Positions 35,015 to 48,800 of a DNA stretch of 64,000 bases are shown one piece after another. This DNA is from Acholoe squamosa (taxonomy: Eukaryota > Annelida > Polychaeta > Phyllodocida > Polynoidae), in the NCBI GenBank assembly GCA_949317995.1, contig OX439041.1, positions 5,644,501-5,708,500 on the forward strand, read 5' to 3'. How positions within the stretch are numbered: the stretch's first letter is position 1; each line of letters starts with the position of its first letter. The notes under the pieces are model-generated. The model did no database searches. It was not told the origin of the DNA and was given only the letters and a program-made list of their open reading frames with translations. Both the position numbers and the translations under genes were made by a program.

Positions 35015-36142
35015 GTGTAGTCTGATTGATTCTATACATAGTATGGCAGAGAGCAAATAGGACATAATAGCCTCTCATGACTGGCACTATGCATAGCCTT
35101 GTTATCATTATTGTTGTCTGTAGTGGTCTACTCAGACTAATGGCAGACACCCAGTCCCAGTTCACAGCTTCACAGACCATTCCCACGATAAGCTAGTGTT
35201 CCCAAAATGCCTACATCCAACATTTCACATTCAATATACTCAGCTTCTGAATAACCTAAAAAGAAATGTATATGTGATTTGAAAAATGGCGAATAGAGAG
35301 AGGCAGATATCATGAAAACAGAATTTTTGGATGAGTTTTAGTTCTCTCCTCCCGTCCCTAACAGAGGGAACCTGAGGCCACTCCTCTCTCCTGTTCCTCC
35401 CATACACACCTAGGAGGTCAATACTTTTTTTCACATCTAGGTAACGTCTATAGAGCAGGATTGGACATGTTGGACTTATGTCAATGATTCATTAGTTTAT
35501 AGTCAGCTGATGTTTGGGAGGAAAGTGACAGTCTGACTGATGATAGCCATGTAGAAAGTGACAGTAGAGTCAGTTATGAATTATGTATCGATGAGCCTAC
35601 CATAGGATAATGCAGAGGATTATATACAATATGCAGGGAATGTCATTAAAGAGCAACTAAAATATCTGTATTTATATCCTTCCCTGAATTATCCCATAAA
35701 CCCTCTGCACCAAGGAAATGTACTTTGATAATATGGTCCCGCGCACTTTTGTATTATTTTCAATATTGAAATAAAAATCTTATGAAAATAATAGAACCCT
35801 AAGATGCATTGTGAATACAGCCCCACAGTACCTTCCACAGAGAGTTTACCCCGTGGCCTCATTGGCAGGAGAGGTGGCTGATAATCAGTAAGTAGGGAGT
35901 TTGAGCCCAATACATGCCAGCTACAATTTTGGGCTGTCTTTCAATAAGGCTACCGACTTACTCCATAATGCGCAGAAACCTGCGCAGAGAACGTCTTTGG
36001 CATGGGAACCATCCACCTTAACTTAAGCCCTACCGTAACAAGCCACTTATAAATCGCGGCTTATGCGCAAAGATGGACACATACTGCATCTTATATGGGA
36101 TCAGAGAAATTGGGGCTCCACCTCATGGGCAAGGGTATTATG

Positions 36143-36145
<3 letters not shown>
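35015..36145. other. Intergenic DNA with one SINE-like head
   Basis: At 35850-35920 (+) GTGGCCTCATTGGCAGG and GAGTTTGAGCCCA resemble A and B boxes of a tRNA-derived SINE. No other feature supported. Confidence 0.4.

Positions 36146-36188
<43 letters not shown>
36146..36188. repeat. (TC)n microsatellite
   Basis: About 21 uninterrupted TC units. Confidence 0.97.
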
Positions 36189-36190
<2 letters not shown>

Positions 36191-36857
36191 CAGGACTGGG
36201 TATTATACACAGGAGGTCGTTTTACATATGGGATATGCCTTGTAATTTTATATGAGGTGTTACGATAATTAGAAAGAAAAAGGGAAAGGGAAGATCAAGT
36301 AGGCACACTTCATCTGCTTCACACAATAACCTCCAGGACATGGCACTCCTTAATCGGCATTTATAACAGGTAGATTGTGAGGATTTTGGTCTACCTGAAT
36401 CTCAGAGAAAAGAGAAACCAGAGGCTGTTAGAGTGGGCCGGACTGGGACAGCTAGAAAGCGGTAGAGAATTAGTGAAAGCAGAAATGTGACAGGGAAAAA
36501 GTGAAAGAGAAATGGTGAAAAAGAAATAGTGAAAGAAAAAAAATGAAAGAAAATTATTGGATCATTGTGGCAGAGGAAGGTACCTCTATGGCAATACTAT
36601 GCACTAGAGTTTCAATTAAGTACGTAAAAGGAAATGCAGGATTATTGTTATCAGAATTAGGAATTGCCATTACTAACATCCTTAGCTTTAGGCAGACTAT
36701 AATATAATTATGTAGAAGTATCATAGATTAGAAAATAGTGTGGAAATGTGGGTAAAAGTAAAACTATTCAAATATCATGGTTGATATATTGCCTCATTTC
36801 TCCTTGCAGATATCGATAATACCATCTATAGTGAGCGGACAGTACAAGAACAGAAAA

Positions 36858-39800
36858 ATGCAGGAAAGAGGAGCCGCCATGTTCAATCTTCCTTGTCACC
36901 AGTGGACTTCTCTTTTGGTTGTCACGGTGACCGTCTGTCTACTACTTGTTACTGGTAAGTGCTGGTATGAAATTTATAAATTCTTCTGTAAATATTCAAT
37001 TCATGTCGGTCAATGTCGGTGCCTTGATTTCAGTCGAATAAATGTTCAGCGAAAACTGTTGCCAATAGCCAACACGGCTGCCATCAGCCAACATGGCCGT
37101 CAACTGCCAACATGGCCACCATCAGCCAGCATGACCACCACCAGCCAACATGGCCACCACCAGCCAACATGGCCACCACCAGCCAACATGGCCACCATCA
37201 GCCAACATGACCACTATCAGCCAACATGGTCACCATCAGCCAACAGGGCCACTATAAGCCAACATGGCCACCATCAGCCAACATGGCCACCATAAGCCAA
37301 CATGGCCACCATCAGCCAACATGGCCACCATCAGCCAACATGGCCACCATCAGCCAACATGGCTGCCATCAACCAACATGTCCCCATCAGCCAACATGGG
37401 TGCCATAAGCCAACATGGCTGCCATCAGCCAACATGACCACCTTCAGTAAGCATGGTCATGATCAGCCAACATTGCTGCCACTAGCCAGCAAGGCCACTA
37501 TCAGCCAACATGGCCACCATCAGCCAACATGGCTGCCACCAGCCAACATGGCTGCCATCAGCCAACATGGCCACTATCAGCCAACATGGCCACCATCAAC
37601 TAACATGGCTACCATCAGCCAACATGGCCATCATAAGCCAACATGGCTGCCATCAGCCAACATTTCCACCATCAGTCAACATGGCCACCATCAGCCATCA
37701 TGGCTGCCATCAACCAACATGGCCACCACCAGCCAACATGGCCACCATCAGCCAACATGGCCACCATCAGCCAACATGGCTGCCATCAACCAACATGGCC
37801 ACCACCAGCCAACATGGCCACCATCAGCCAACATGGCTGCCATCAGCCAACATGGCCATCATCAGCCACCATCAGCCAACATGGCTGCCATCAACCAACA
37901 TGGCCACCATCAGCCAATATGGCCACCATCAGCCACGTGGCCACCATCAGCCAACATGGCTGCCATCAACCAACATGGCCACCACCAGCCAACATGGCCA
38001 CCATCAGCCAACATGGCTGCCATCAGCCAACATGGCCATCATCAGCCACCATCAGCCAACATGGCTGCCATCAACCAACATGGCCACCATCAGCCAATAT
38101 GGCCACCATCAGCCAACATGGCTGCCATCAACCAACATGGCCACCACCAGCCAACATGACCACCATCAGCCAACATGGCCACCATCAGCCAACATGGCTG
38201 CCATCAACCAACATGGCTACCACCAGCCAACATGGCCACCATCAGCCAACATGGCCACCATCAGCCAACATGGCTGCCATCAACCAACATGGCCACCACC
38301 AGCCAACATGGCCACCATCAGCCAACATGGCTGCCATCAGCCAACATGGCCATCATCAGCCACCATCAGCCAACATGGCTGCCATCAACCAACATGGCCA
38401 CCATCAGCCAATATGGCCACCATCAGCCAACATGGCCATCATCAGCCAACATGGCCACCACCAGCCAACATGGCTGCTATCAGCCAACATGGCTGCCATC
38501 AGCCAACATGGCTGCCATCAGCCAACATGGCCACCATCAGCGGACATTGCCACCATCAGCCAGCAAGGCTCTCATCAGCCAACATGGCCACCATCAGCCA
38601 ACATGGCCACCATCAGCCAACATTGACAAAATCAGCCAACATGGCCACCACCTGTGAACAGTTTTGCTGTCAGTCAACATTGCCGACTAGTAGACATGGC
38701 CACAATCAGCCATATGCCTGCCATCAGCCAACATTTCCATCCTCAGTAAGCGTGGTCATGTTCAGCAACATTGCTGCTACTAGCCAGCAAGGCCACCGGC
38801 CATTATGGCCGCCAGTGTTACCAATGTGGCTACTTTCATTAGATGGCCTTGGTTAGTGTGTTGCAATAATCGGGTTACCTTGAGGGGGACTTGACGACTA
38901 GGCCCCAGGGTCAGACAATAGTAGCAATGCCTGGTAATAGTACCAGCTGGTCACGGTCTCACAGATATTAAGCCCTCATCGATGCGGAGCTCCCTAAATG
39001 TGTCAACAAAGGGTGAAATATAAATGAGGAACACTCAGATCCTGTCCGTGGACATTAACCCTTTAAAGGCAAAAGGCCACTAATGCATCTATGCATCATG
39101 GCAATTAGTTGTCATGATGCATGAATGCATTCATGGCGAGTGACCCACCAGGGTTGCATTCATGCATCATGCCCACCAGAGGGTCGGCATGATGCACCAA
39201 TGAAGTGGTGGTGAGCAGACCAGCACGTTATTGGTATGTCGCGGCAACTATGGCCGCGCTTTTAAGGTAAATGACGGGGGACCAGTCCCAAAAGCAGGTC
39301 ATGAACGGTGTGTTCGGTACCACTGAAAAACGGACATAGAGTTAAGAACTAACCTTTTTCGGGGGCTCTGCCCCCGAACCCCTAATCAAATTTTTGCATC
39401 TACAATCCCCCCAAAATAAATCTTCAAATATGCTCCCTAAAATTGTATCATTAAGTCACCTTTTCTCTGAATCTTCAAAGAACCTGGCATGTCGGCAGAT
39501 GTAGTAAGAGATAAAAGTTAGCAACCTAACGCACCCCTCATGACCTACTTACAAGGTACCCTCTGTACCTATCTCTTAAACTGTTTATTACCTATCCTCC
39601 TTGCTACCCATCCTCTTCAACACCTATCCCCCAAGCTCACTTTATAGCTTTCCTACCTATCACAGCTTGATCAGCTGGGATAGCTCACAACCAACCTTCA
39701 TTTTGATCTCTTAGTCAACCTATCCCCTAAGGAACAAATTTAACAGTCTACCTCACACATACATCTACCTATCACTCATGCTATATATCATTGAGGTTAC

Positions 39801-42800
39801 CTATCCTTCAGGCTTGAGGGATAGGTATTGAAAAGGATAGGTACAGAGGGTCCCTTGTAAGGTGAGCATATTCAAAAGATACGTTGGTGCTAGGTAATAT
39901 CACAGATGTGCCAGTCAAATATGAGGGATGTGCAGATTTGGGGGATAGTCACCATGAGGGATAGGTAAAGTGAATGATAGGCAGATTGAGGATAGGTAGA
40001 CCAATGGTAAGAATGTACAGAGAAAATTAGGTACAAAGGTGAGGGATAAACTTTAATCCTTTAAGCCATGTGAGGGAAAACCTAATTAAACTCTAGATGT
40101 TTCAGGGGATAGGTAGTATGAGTGATAGGCAGACTAAGGGATAGGCAGTATGTGGGAGAGGTAGAGCCATACGCAAGCAGAGTACTTGTCAGGTTTGGAT
40201 AGGCAAACATTGGGATATGTAGATTGAGGTACTGACTTTGATTAGCATGTTGCATCTATAAAAAGTTCCAATCATTTTCAATATAACTTTTGTACATTTT
40301 TAAAATATTCTCATCATCAAACCTCATTTTTAGGTACCTTTGGCCAAATTTTGAGAATCAAGACCACAAATTTTGGATTCAGCAGGATTTTCTGGTATCG
40401 GTGGCCCCTTGTTTCCATTTGATATCACTCTGATAAAGATTCCTGACATCTCTATAAACCCCCTTATCCTACATAGGACTCAATACTGAACACAAAAGGG
40501 AGCCTACTTTGAAGGGGGGGGGTAGAGGGGGGTGGCTTGCACTATAGGACTCTATGGAGTAACATATCCTAGGGAACCTATACTATTCTTGCCTGTACCA
40601 CTTATTTGAAATTGACTGTAATTTGAGACCGGTGCTTATTTGAGACTTGAATAATACTGTTTACCCGCTTAATGGGTTAAAGATTTTTGCATAAGTAGAC
40701 TGTGTGGTAATTGGGTCACTCTACTTACTGAACATCTGTGGTGAATAGTTTCATTTTCAAACACTAGGTGTCCCTGACCTAGTCAGGACCCCTCCATCTA
40801 GCGTGAGTTCTACACACTACTGTGGTGAAGTGACAATTAACCCTCTAGGGTTAACATTGTGCTTCAATTTCTTGTGTTAATTCATCTTCTCAGCTATATA
40901 TAAATGTAGCCCTGTTCAATGTTGTTCTGGGTGCTGCATCTGTGCATCATGCCCTTACAGGATCACCATGATGCATAAAGGACATCTGACTTGCCAATAA
41001 CTGCATTAATGTATCAAGATTACAAAGTAGTCTTTCATATAAAGGGTTTATCAGCAGTCATTTATTATACCTAGCATACGACACACACACACACATTAAG
41101 AATAGCACTTCTGTATGCGGTGAACAGTGGCGTATTACGGTAATACGACCACATGTGGCATACGGAAAAGTAGTTCCAGCAGTGGCGCCACCATGTGGAG
41201 AGTGTGACAACTACAGTGGCGTACATGCAGGATGCTAGCATCCTCAGCACGCAATTGACAAATTGATGATTTCATCAGCACGCAAAAAATATCACTCAGA
41301 GTCATCACTAAAACTTCAAATTAGATATAAAATACATCCTATATGTTCTACCCTTTGTCAGGAATAAAAAAGGGCAAAATACTGTAAGAAAAAGAAAAGT
41401 TTCTGAAAATCAAATATATACTTGAGATAGAATTAGAGAATTCAATGTATCACAGGCAGGCACAGTATGCCTAAAACGAGTATTCCCCTGACATCGGTTG
41501 GCTAAATTTTCGCTAATCTGATCATTTTTAATGATGCGATCAAAGTATAGAAAAAAGAAATTGGTCAGATTAGTGAAATTTCGGCCAACCGATGGCAATG
41601 GAATACCCACTTTTACCTGTGGAGAAACACATTCATTGCTAGCGTGCAATATCCTTTACTGCTACTCATTTATTACTGTTGGACTTCTCACAAAAGATGG
41701 CTGCCATGTAAGTGCTGCCACCTTGATATATAGGTGTCACCATGGTAACAGGTGGTACAACAAGACTCCAGGTGGTTGTCAGGCAGATAGGTTTGTGTGT
41801 GTGTGTTCGAGGGGGGCTTGCTATAAAGCTTCATCGGTCGGAATAGCTCTAATGCAATGATTCGGTCAGATTAGTGTTAATCCGACTGATTTATGCCTGT
41901 GAAACTAGCGTTTATAGCAGCTATTACCGCAAATTCTCTTGTATAAGCCGCACCCCTCTTATAAGCCGCACCCTTGACTTTAGAGTAAGCTATGAGGTTC
42001 ATCTGGAGCTTGAAAATGGTTGGTTTAGTACTGATCTATAGGACCAAATACCCTCCTATAAGCTGCACCCCTTCTTTTTGTGTTATTGACTTTAGTCAAT
42101 AACACATTCATATATATGGAAACTGCCGCACAGAACTACATTAGATTAAAGAGGGTTTCTGACAGAACATAGAAGGAAATCTGGTCTATAGTGTATCTTT
42201 GAACAATTGCCACCGTAGCTAGACCATGGTTGAATAATCTCTGTTTGACCGTAAATGCATTTAGTAAATAATCTGCTGAACCAGGTATGACAAAATGGCT
42301 TTGACAGCTGTCTTTTGCACCTAAGTGATAGAGCACAGTCAGCTGTTCATTGGGGCTTGAAGGTGGGAGGTGGATTACTGACGCCTCATTGTTGGTGCAC
42401 ACAAACCATTAACCCTTTAGGGGCTGCATAGAACTTAATTTTTTTTCCATTGAACTTAGAAGCCAATAACAAGTAGGCCTGTGGCCTAGACTTAACCTTC
42501 ATGAAGTAATCCTATAAGCCTCAATTCTTGTGGGCACATGGAGGAACAATTTTTTATGGGACAGAAACAGTCTTGTGGGTAGGCCTACAGATACTCTTGC
42601 TGGGTATATAGAAATGATTTTTGCAGGTACAGAATTGGATTGGAGAGAATTTGCAGTACACTGGCCTCAAATCCGACCGACTGATAGTTATCCGCTGGTT
42701 TTTGATATCGGTAATGTATTGAGTGGGTCGGTTGTGTGAATTAGTATCCTCCTAAAGGGCAGGTTCCACTGTATTGGTGCATTCCATTTTCAGCTAATCC

Positions 42801-45800
42801 GATGATGTTTTTGTCATACATTTGCAGTATAGAATTGGTAGGATTAGCAAAAGAAAATGGACCCGACCGATGCTGTGGAACAAGCCCAAAAGGTGGAGTG
42901 TAGTCTGATCAGCAGTGGGAGGTTGGATTTCAGACAGTGGAATAACCACTTAAGACATTTGATCAACACTATCTAGCTCAAAGTAAGAATGCAATATTTT
43001 TGAGGGACTCATCAAGGCTCTATTGATCATGCTGACAAATGGGCATAATGCATTAATCTACAGTGCATCTAAAGAAGGGCTGTTTTGTATGGATCCCCTA
43101 ATTGGACATAACAAAAAGTTCTTTCATGCAAAAATTATTCTTGCGGATACAGGAAGATTCCTGCGGATAAAGGAAGATTCCTGTGGGTACAGGAAGATTG
43201 CTCAGGTACTGGATGATTTCTGTGGGTACAGAATAATTTGTGCATTTGCGTGATTGTTTGTGTACCAACTAGAATATTTCTGTATCTGCAATAAATCATT
43301 TCTATATACCCAGGAATAGTATCTGTAGGCCTACCCACAAGACTATTTCTGTCCCATAAAAAGATTGTCCCTCCATGTGCCCACAAGAATTGATCAGTTT
43401 CCGCAAAAATTGTTCAGTATCTGCAAGAATTGTCCAGTATCCGCAAGAACTGTTCAGCATCTGCAAGAATATTTTTTCTGATGAAAAATCATTTTTGCTG
43501 TGTCCTATTAGGGGCTCCGTAGACTTGAGTTCTTACTATGGCTTACCAAGATAAAGGCCATTCATGTATAGCAGGTACAGGGACAGTATTATTGATCAGT
43601 GAATATACATGTAAGGACGAAATCAGACACTTGGAGTCAGTGGTTGAAGGTGTTCCTATGACATGGTATTCTCTCTTAAGTATACAGGTGGACGTGTATT
43701 TGACACTTTAAAGGCACTGATTAATTCTACAATGCAGCACATTTATCTTTGCATGGCAGAGATTTAGCAGAGCCAAATGAAAGTTTGCATACACATAGGT
43801 TTCCTCGAGGCTACTGATTCTTTAAAGGTCTCTAGTTAGGGAATATATGACACTTATTGATGCAAGCGTTGCAGTTAGTCCCAGATAGATCCACCAGCCG
43901 TCAGCTGAGTGGATCTATCAAGGGACTAACACCAACAAGTGTGTCAATAAGTGTCACATATTGCCTTTATATCATGGGGATTGACTGATTGATTTGTTTA
44001 ACACCCTAAGGCTCTTACAACTCATGGGACTGCATTATAGCATGGTGTCAACTCGCTGTCACAGTATGGTTCATTCCAATGTCAACATCGTTCCTTCTCA
44101 CCGTGGTTAAATGCACTCCTTTTTGCTACAAGTATGAACCCAAACCAGTGCAAAATGTCGATAACGATGATATAATGACTAATGCATCACGCCCATTGGT
44201 CGTCATGATGCACAGTAAGTAACTTTGGTAAGTAACTCACCAGGGCTACATTCATACATCATGTAGAGCCTACAGGGTTGATGCAGTCCTGGAGGGTCGG
44301 CATGATGCTCCAATGTAGTGGTGGCGAGTTACTCACCAGGCTACATTCATACATCATGTAGAGCCTACAGGGTTGATGCAGTCCTGGAGGGTCGGCATGA
44401 TGCTCCAATGTAGTGGTGGCGAGTTACTCACCAGGCTACATTCATACATCATGTAGAGCCTACAGGGTTGATGCAGTCCTGGAGGGTCGGCATGATGCTC
44501 CAATGTAGTGGTGGCGAGTTACTCACCAGGCTACATTCATACATCATGTAGAGCCTACAGGGTTGATGCAGTCCTGGAGGGTCGGCATGATGCTCCAATG
44601 TAGTGGTGGCGAGTTACTCACCAGGCTACATTCATACATCATGTAGAGCCTACAGGGTTGATGCAGTCCTGGAGGGTCGGCATGATGCTCCAATGTAGTG
44701 GTGGCGAGTTACTCACCAGGGCTACATTCATACATCATGTAGAGCCTACAGGGTTGATACAGTCCTGGAGGGTCGGCATGATGCTCCAATGTAGTGGTGG
44801 CGAGTTACTCACCAGGGCTACATTCATACATCATGTAGAGCCTACAGGGTTGATACAGTCCTGGAGGGTCGGCATGATGCTCCAATGTAGTGGTGGCGAG
44901 TTACTCACCAGGGCTACATTCATACATCATGTAGAGCCTACAGGGTTGATACAGTCCTGGAGGGTCGGCATGATGCTCCAATGTAGTGGTGGCGAGTTAC
45001 TCACCAGGGCTACATTCATACATCATGTAGAGCCTACAGGGTTGATACAGTCCTGGAGGGTCGGCATGATGCTCCAATGTAGTGGTGGCGAGTTACTCAC
45101 CAGGGCTACATTCATACATCATGTAGAGCCTACAGGGTAGATACAGTCCTGGAGGGTTCACATGATGCTCCAATGTAGTGGTGGCGAGTTACTCACCAGG
45201 GCTACATTCATACATCATACTGACCATCCAGGGTTGATACAGTCCTGGAGGGTTCACATGATGCTCCAATGTAGTGGTGGTTAAGGGACCCATGGGCATG
45301 ATGTCCTATTGCATCACACAACCCTTATAAAGAGCTAAAGGGTTAATCCTTTTGACACTATCAGTGGTCCAGTATTAACCCCTGACCTCCCCACGTCAAC
45401 CATATCTTTGTTATCTTCCTAAATGTCAATACAGGAGAGGGAATAAATATTCCTCCCTCCAATCTATGATGCTGTCAATAGCTGTCCCAGATGCAAATAA
45501 TTGTTAAATCTACCAGGAATCCTCATAAAACTGAACAGTGAACCACCGTGATCATATTGCAGTGAAACAGTGTTGTTTCTACAAAGAAGCCCCAGATGGC
45601 AGTACAGTGGTACAAGGAATCTCTGTGCAAATAACAACAGATCTCTGGCAACGTTAACGTTGGGACAAGAATTCTGCTGTTATTTTGACTTTTTCCCTTT
45701 ACATTGTGCCCTTTACATAAGTGTGGCACTGGGGGATTGATAAATCTTAGGGAGTGATCATTTTTTAACAACGGGGGGGGGGGGGGGCTGGTGGGTTTGA

Positions 45801-48800
45801 GGGGGGGGGTCAGAATTTTTTAAACCCCTTGACTGGAGGGGTCAGAATTTTTTAAACCCCTCTGATGGTGGGTCACAATAATTTCACCTGTTTTCAGTGG
45901 AAAACCCAGCGTGTTACTATAGGATAAAAGGGCACATTCGTGCAGGATTTTCGAACCTTATTGGGGGGTTCAAAAGATTTTTACCCCATCAAGAGGGGGG
46001 GGGGGGGTCAGAATTTTTTTCGCACATCCACACGCAAACCCACCAGCTCCCCCCTGTTGTTAAAAAATGATCACTCCCTTAGTCAATTTCTCCAAAGATC
46101 TATGTTACGATTAGAATCATAGAAAATAGTCCTATACTGCTTTTAATGGTTTAAAACCCACAATCTACCTAAAAAGCAACCCAAAAATAAGCACTTATTT
46201 CTATCTATGATCATACTCGTTGACCTTTTTTCTCTCTAATCTCTCGACTGAATGAATTTTTCTATACAGACGCACTAGCTGCAACAGAGGACATTAAGCG
46301 TAAGCGATGTTTTGCATGGAAATTCTGTTGTCAGATCTTTCTGACCATACAAACATTATATCTACAAGCATGTGCGATAATTAAGGAAGTTGTCGTTCTT
46401 TAGCAACAGAGGCGAGGTATTTGGTTTTCCGCAGATTATTTAAGCTCCCCCCTCCATAGGGGTCTGCAACATTTTGCCCACAACGTGCTTTTTAATAGTA
46501 GCATGCGGCTTTTTCCTTAGGAGGGGTGAACTGTTTTTTTGCCCCACCTCTTCTAGGGGGCATGCGCTGTTTTGCACCTTTCGTAAATCGACCCCTCCCC
46601 ATGTGAAAGAAAAGGGGCATTGGGGTATGAGACTGAGCAGGGAAGGGATTACCGTAAAACCCAGCATCTCACCACACTGAAAACCTAGAAGTTCTGAAAC
46701 TAGTCAGCGGTGACCACTTTAGGTCCTCAAGTTGACGATACCTAAAACTACAGCTTTAGGTAGTCAAAATGACGACTTTAGGTCGTCATCCTGACGACCT
46801 GAGTCATCAATATGACGACCGAGGTCTGAAATGGTTGCCATTCCTTAGTATAGTCATTCTATACATGTATAAACCACACCCTGAGTTCAGGAAAACTCTT
46901 CAAGCTGGAGTAGGCCTCTGAAATGGTCTATAAGCTGTCACCTATGTGTGGGTTTTATGGTAGTTTAGTAATTTTGTTACCAGCATTGCATGGGATGCGT
47001 CATTTTAAAATTTGTCCTTGGGCCGAGACACTCTACAGTACCCATGTTGGAAAGTAACTCTGACAATGCTTTTAGGATTGGCACATGTCCAAGGATCACG
47101 TTGCTAGACATTTAGGCTACTCAGCTCAGCCTCAGAATCCTACAAGACCAGGATACTAGTTGCACTACTTATTCAAAACGGCTACCCCGGAAGTCGTCGG
47201 CTTTGATGTTGGATGTTCCCGTAGTTGGCAACTCACACTCTATCTGTAGTGCAACCAGCGAAAGTGACCCAGGGAATTAGAAAAAAGTAGAAGTTGTGTG
47301 AAAGCACAGAGTTACAACAGTAGGAGTTGCAATGCTTTTGGCACGTGGTGGCGCCACTTCTTTTCGTGCGAGCAGCGCCGCAGGCGCTGGTAATATGTAC
47401 AATGAGTAACGTGCCCGTGATCCCGTGATCCTTGGACATGTGCCAATCCTAAAAGCATTGTCAGGTGCTCTCTATAGGATTCCTAAGATGGGGTGAGCCG
47501 TATACATGGGGTATTTACAGGACATCAGCTATGCATGCTTTTATGGACGAACAAGTATGATTTGTTACTTTCATCTATGTGGGACAAGTTGAATCCATCA
47601 GTTACTTTTTTCACGTATGTATGATCATTTGCTGTGACTGCCAAATCATCCAACCTCTCCTAACTATATATTACTATAACCCTAATATAGGTGCCTTGGC
47701 ATTGGGCCCTTGATGGCTGGTCCAAAATGCCCATATCGATAATGAGAAATGTCCCACTATTAACCTTTTAGATATACCATTAAGCAATGTCCCTATGTAT
47801 GATTCCAAGCAATTACCATGGCCCTTATAAATAACGAACCCCCAAAATGGCCCATGCTGCTCTGTCAATTTTAGAATTGGATATTGACAATGATATCTTT
47901 CCTTTTGCGTATTGACATGAATAGCTCTTTTTGTTAAACTAACAGATGTGGTGCATGGTGCTGACCCAGCATCGAGCACGACAGCACCAAGCACATGTCC
48001 TGACCAGCCGATACAGGCAGAGCTGCGGCTTCTACGCTGTTTGATGGAGAACTACGACCCAGCCATCAGGCCTGTCCACGACCCGCACAAAGCTGTCAAT
48101 GTCACTGTAGACATGATACTGGTCAAAGTTATAGATCTGGTAAGGATTATTACTTGTACTTGTAATACTTACCTCAATCATTCAATGTGGATTTCAAATT
48201 TCATGTCAAGGCTAAATAAAAAAAGAAGAGTTATATGATAGGATAAATGAGCCAGAAATCTCGGTTTCTGTTTACCATAGCCTAGAATTACTTGGCTCCT
48301 AATTTCCTTTGACGACATGCAAGTTTATTACATATTACCGCCCACTTTCAGTCAAAGTGAGATTTCCGAACACAGAAATGTCTTATGTTTACGTAAGTTA
48401 TGAATGTTAAAATGATATTGGTCTGAATATTTAGCTTCATTTCAGTTTTTCATATTGTTGCTGATTCTTACTTGCCAAGTCATCCATTTTGATTCATATT
48501 TCACTAACAGGATGAGGACGCGAGTGTTCTGGACCTTACCGGGTGGATACATAAGGTAAGCCATCAATCTTTTAGAACCTGGGCCAAGACATAGTTGAGC
48601 TCCAATCATATGCAGTAAGCCTGACAGTGCTCTAGATTGGTACATGTCTGGGGAACCCAAATTAATTTTGTAGACTTCAGAATCATAAAAGACATACAGT
48701 AGCATCAGGAATATGATAGGAAATATTGAAAGTAGTGCTTGTTAACACCAGGCGGTAGCGCCATACAGCAGAGAGGTCACCACCTCCATGCGGAACCCAC

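Noticed and set aside
37226-38856. Overlapping 285-448-codon His/Pro/Trp-rich ORFs
   Set aside because: They are the 19-bp minisatellite read in each frame, inside intron 1 of the receptor gene.
44658-45140. 160-codon repeat protein
   Set aside because: By-product of the 96-base array, 96 being divisible by three; the 95-base copies beside it destroy the frame.
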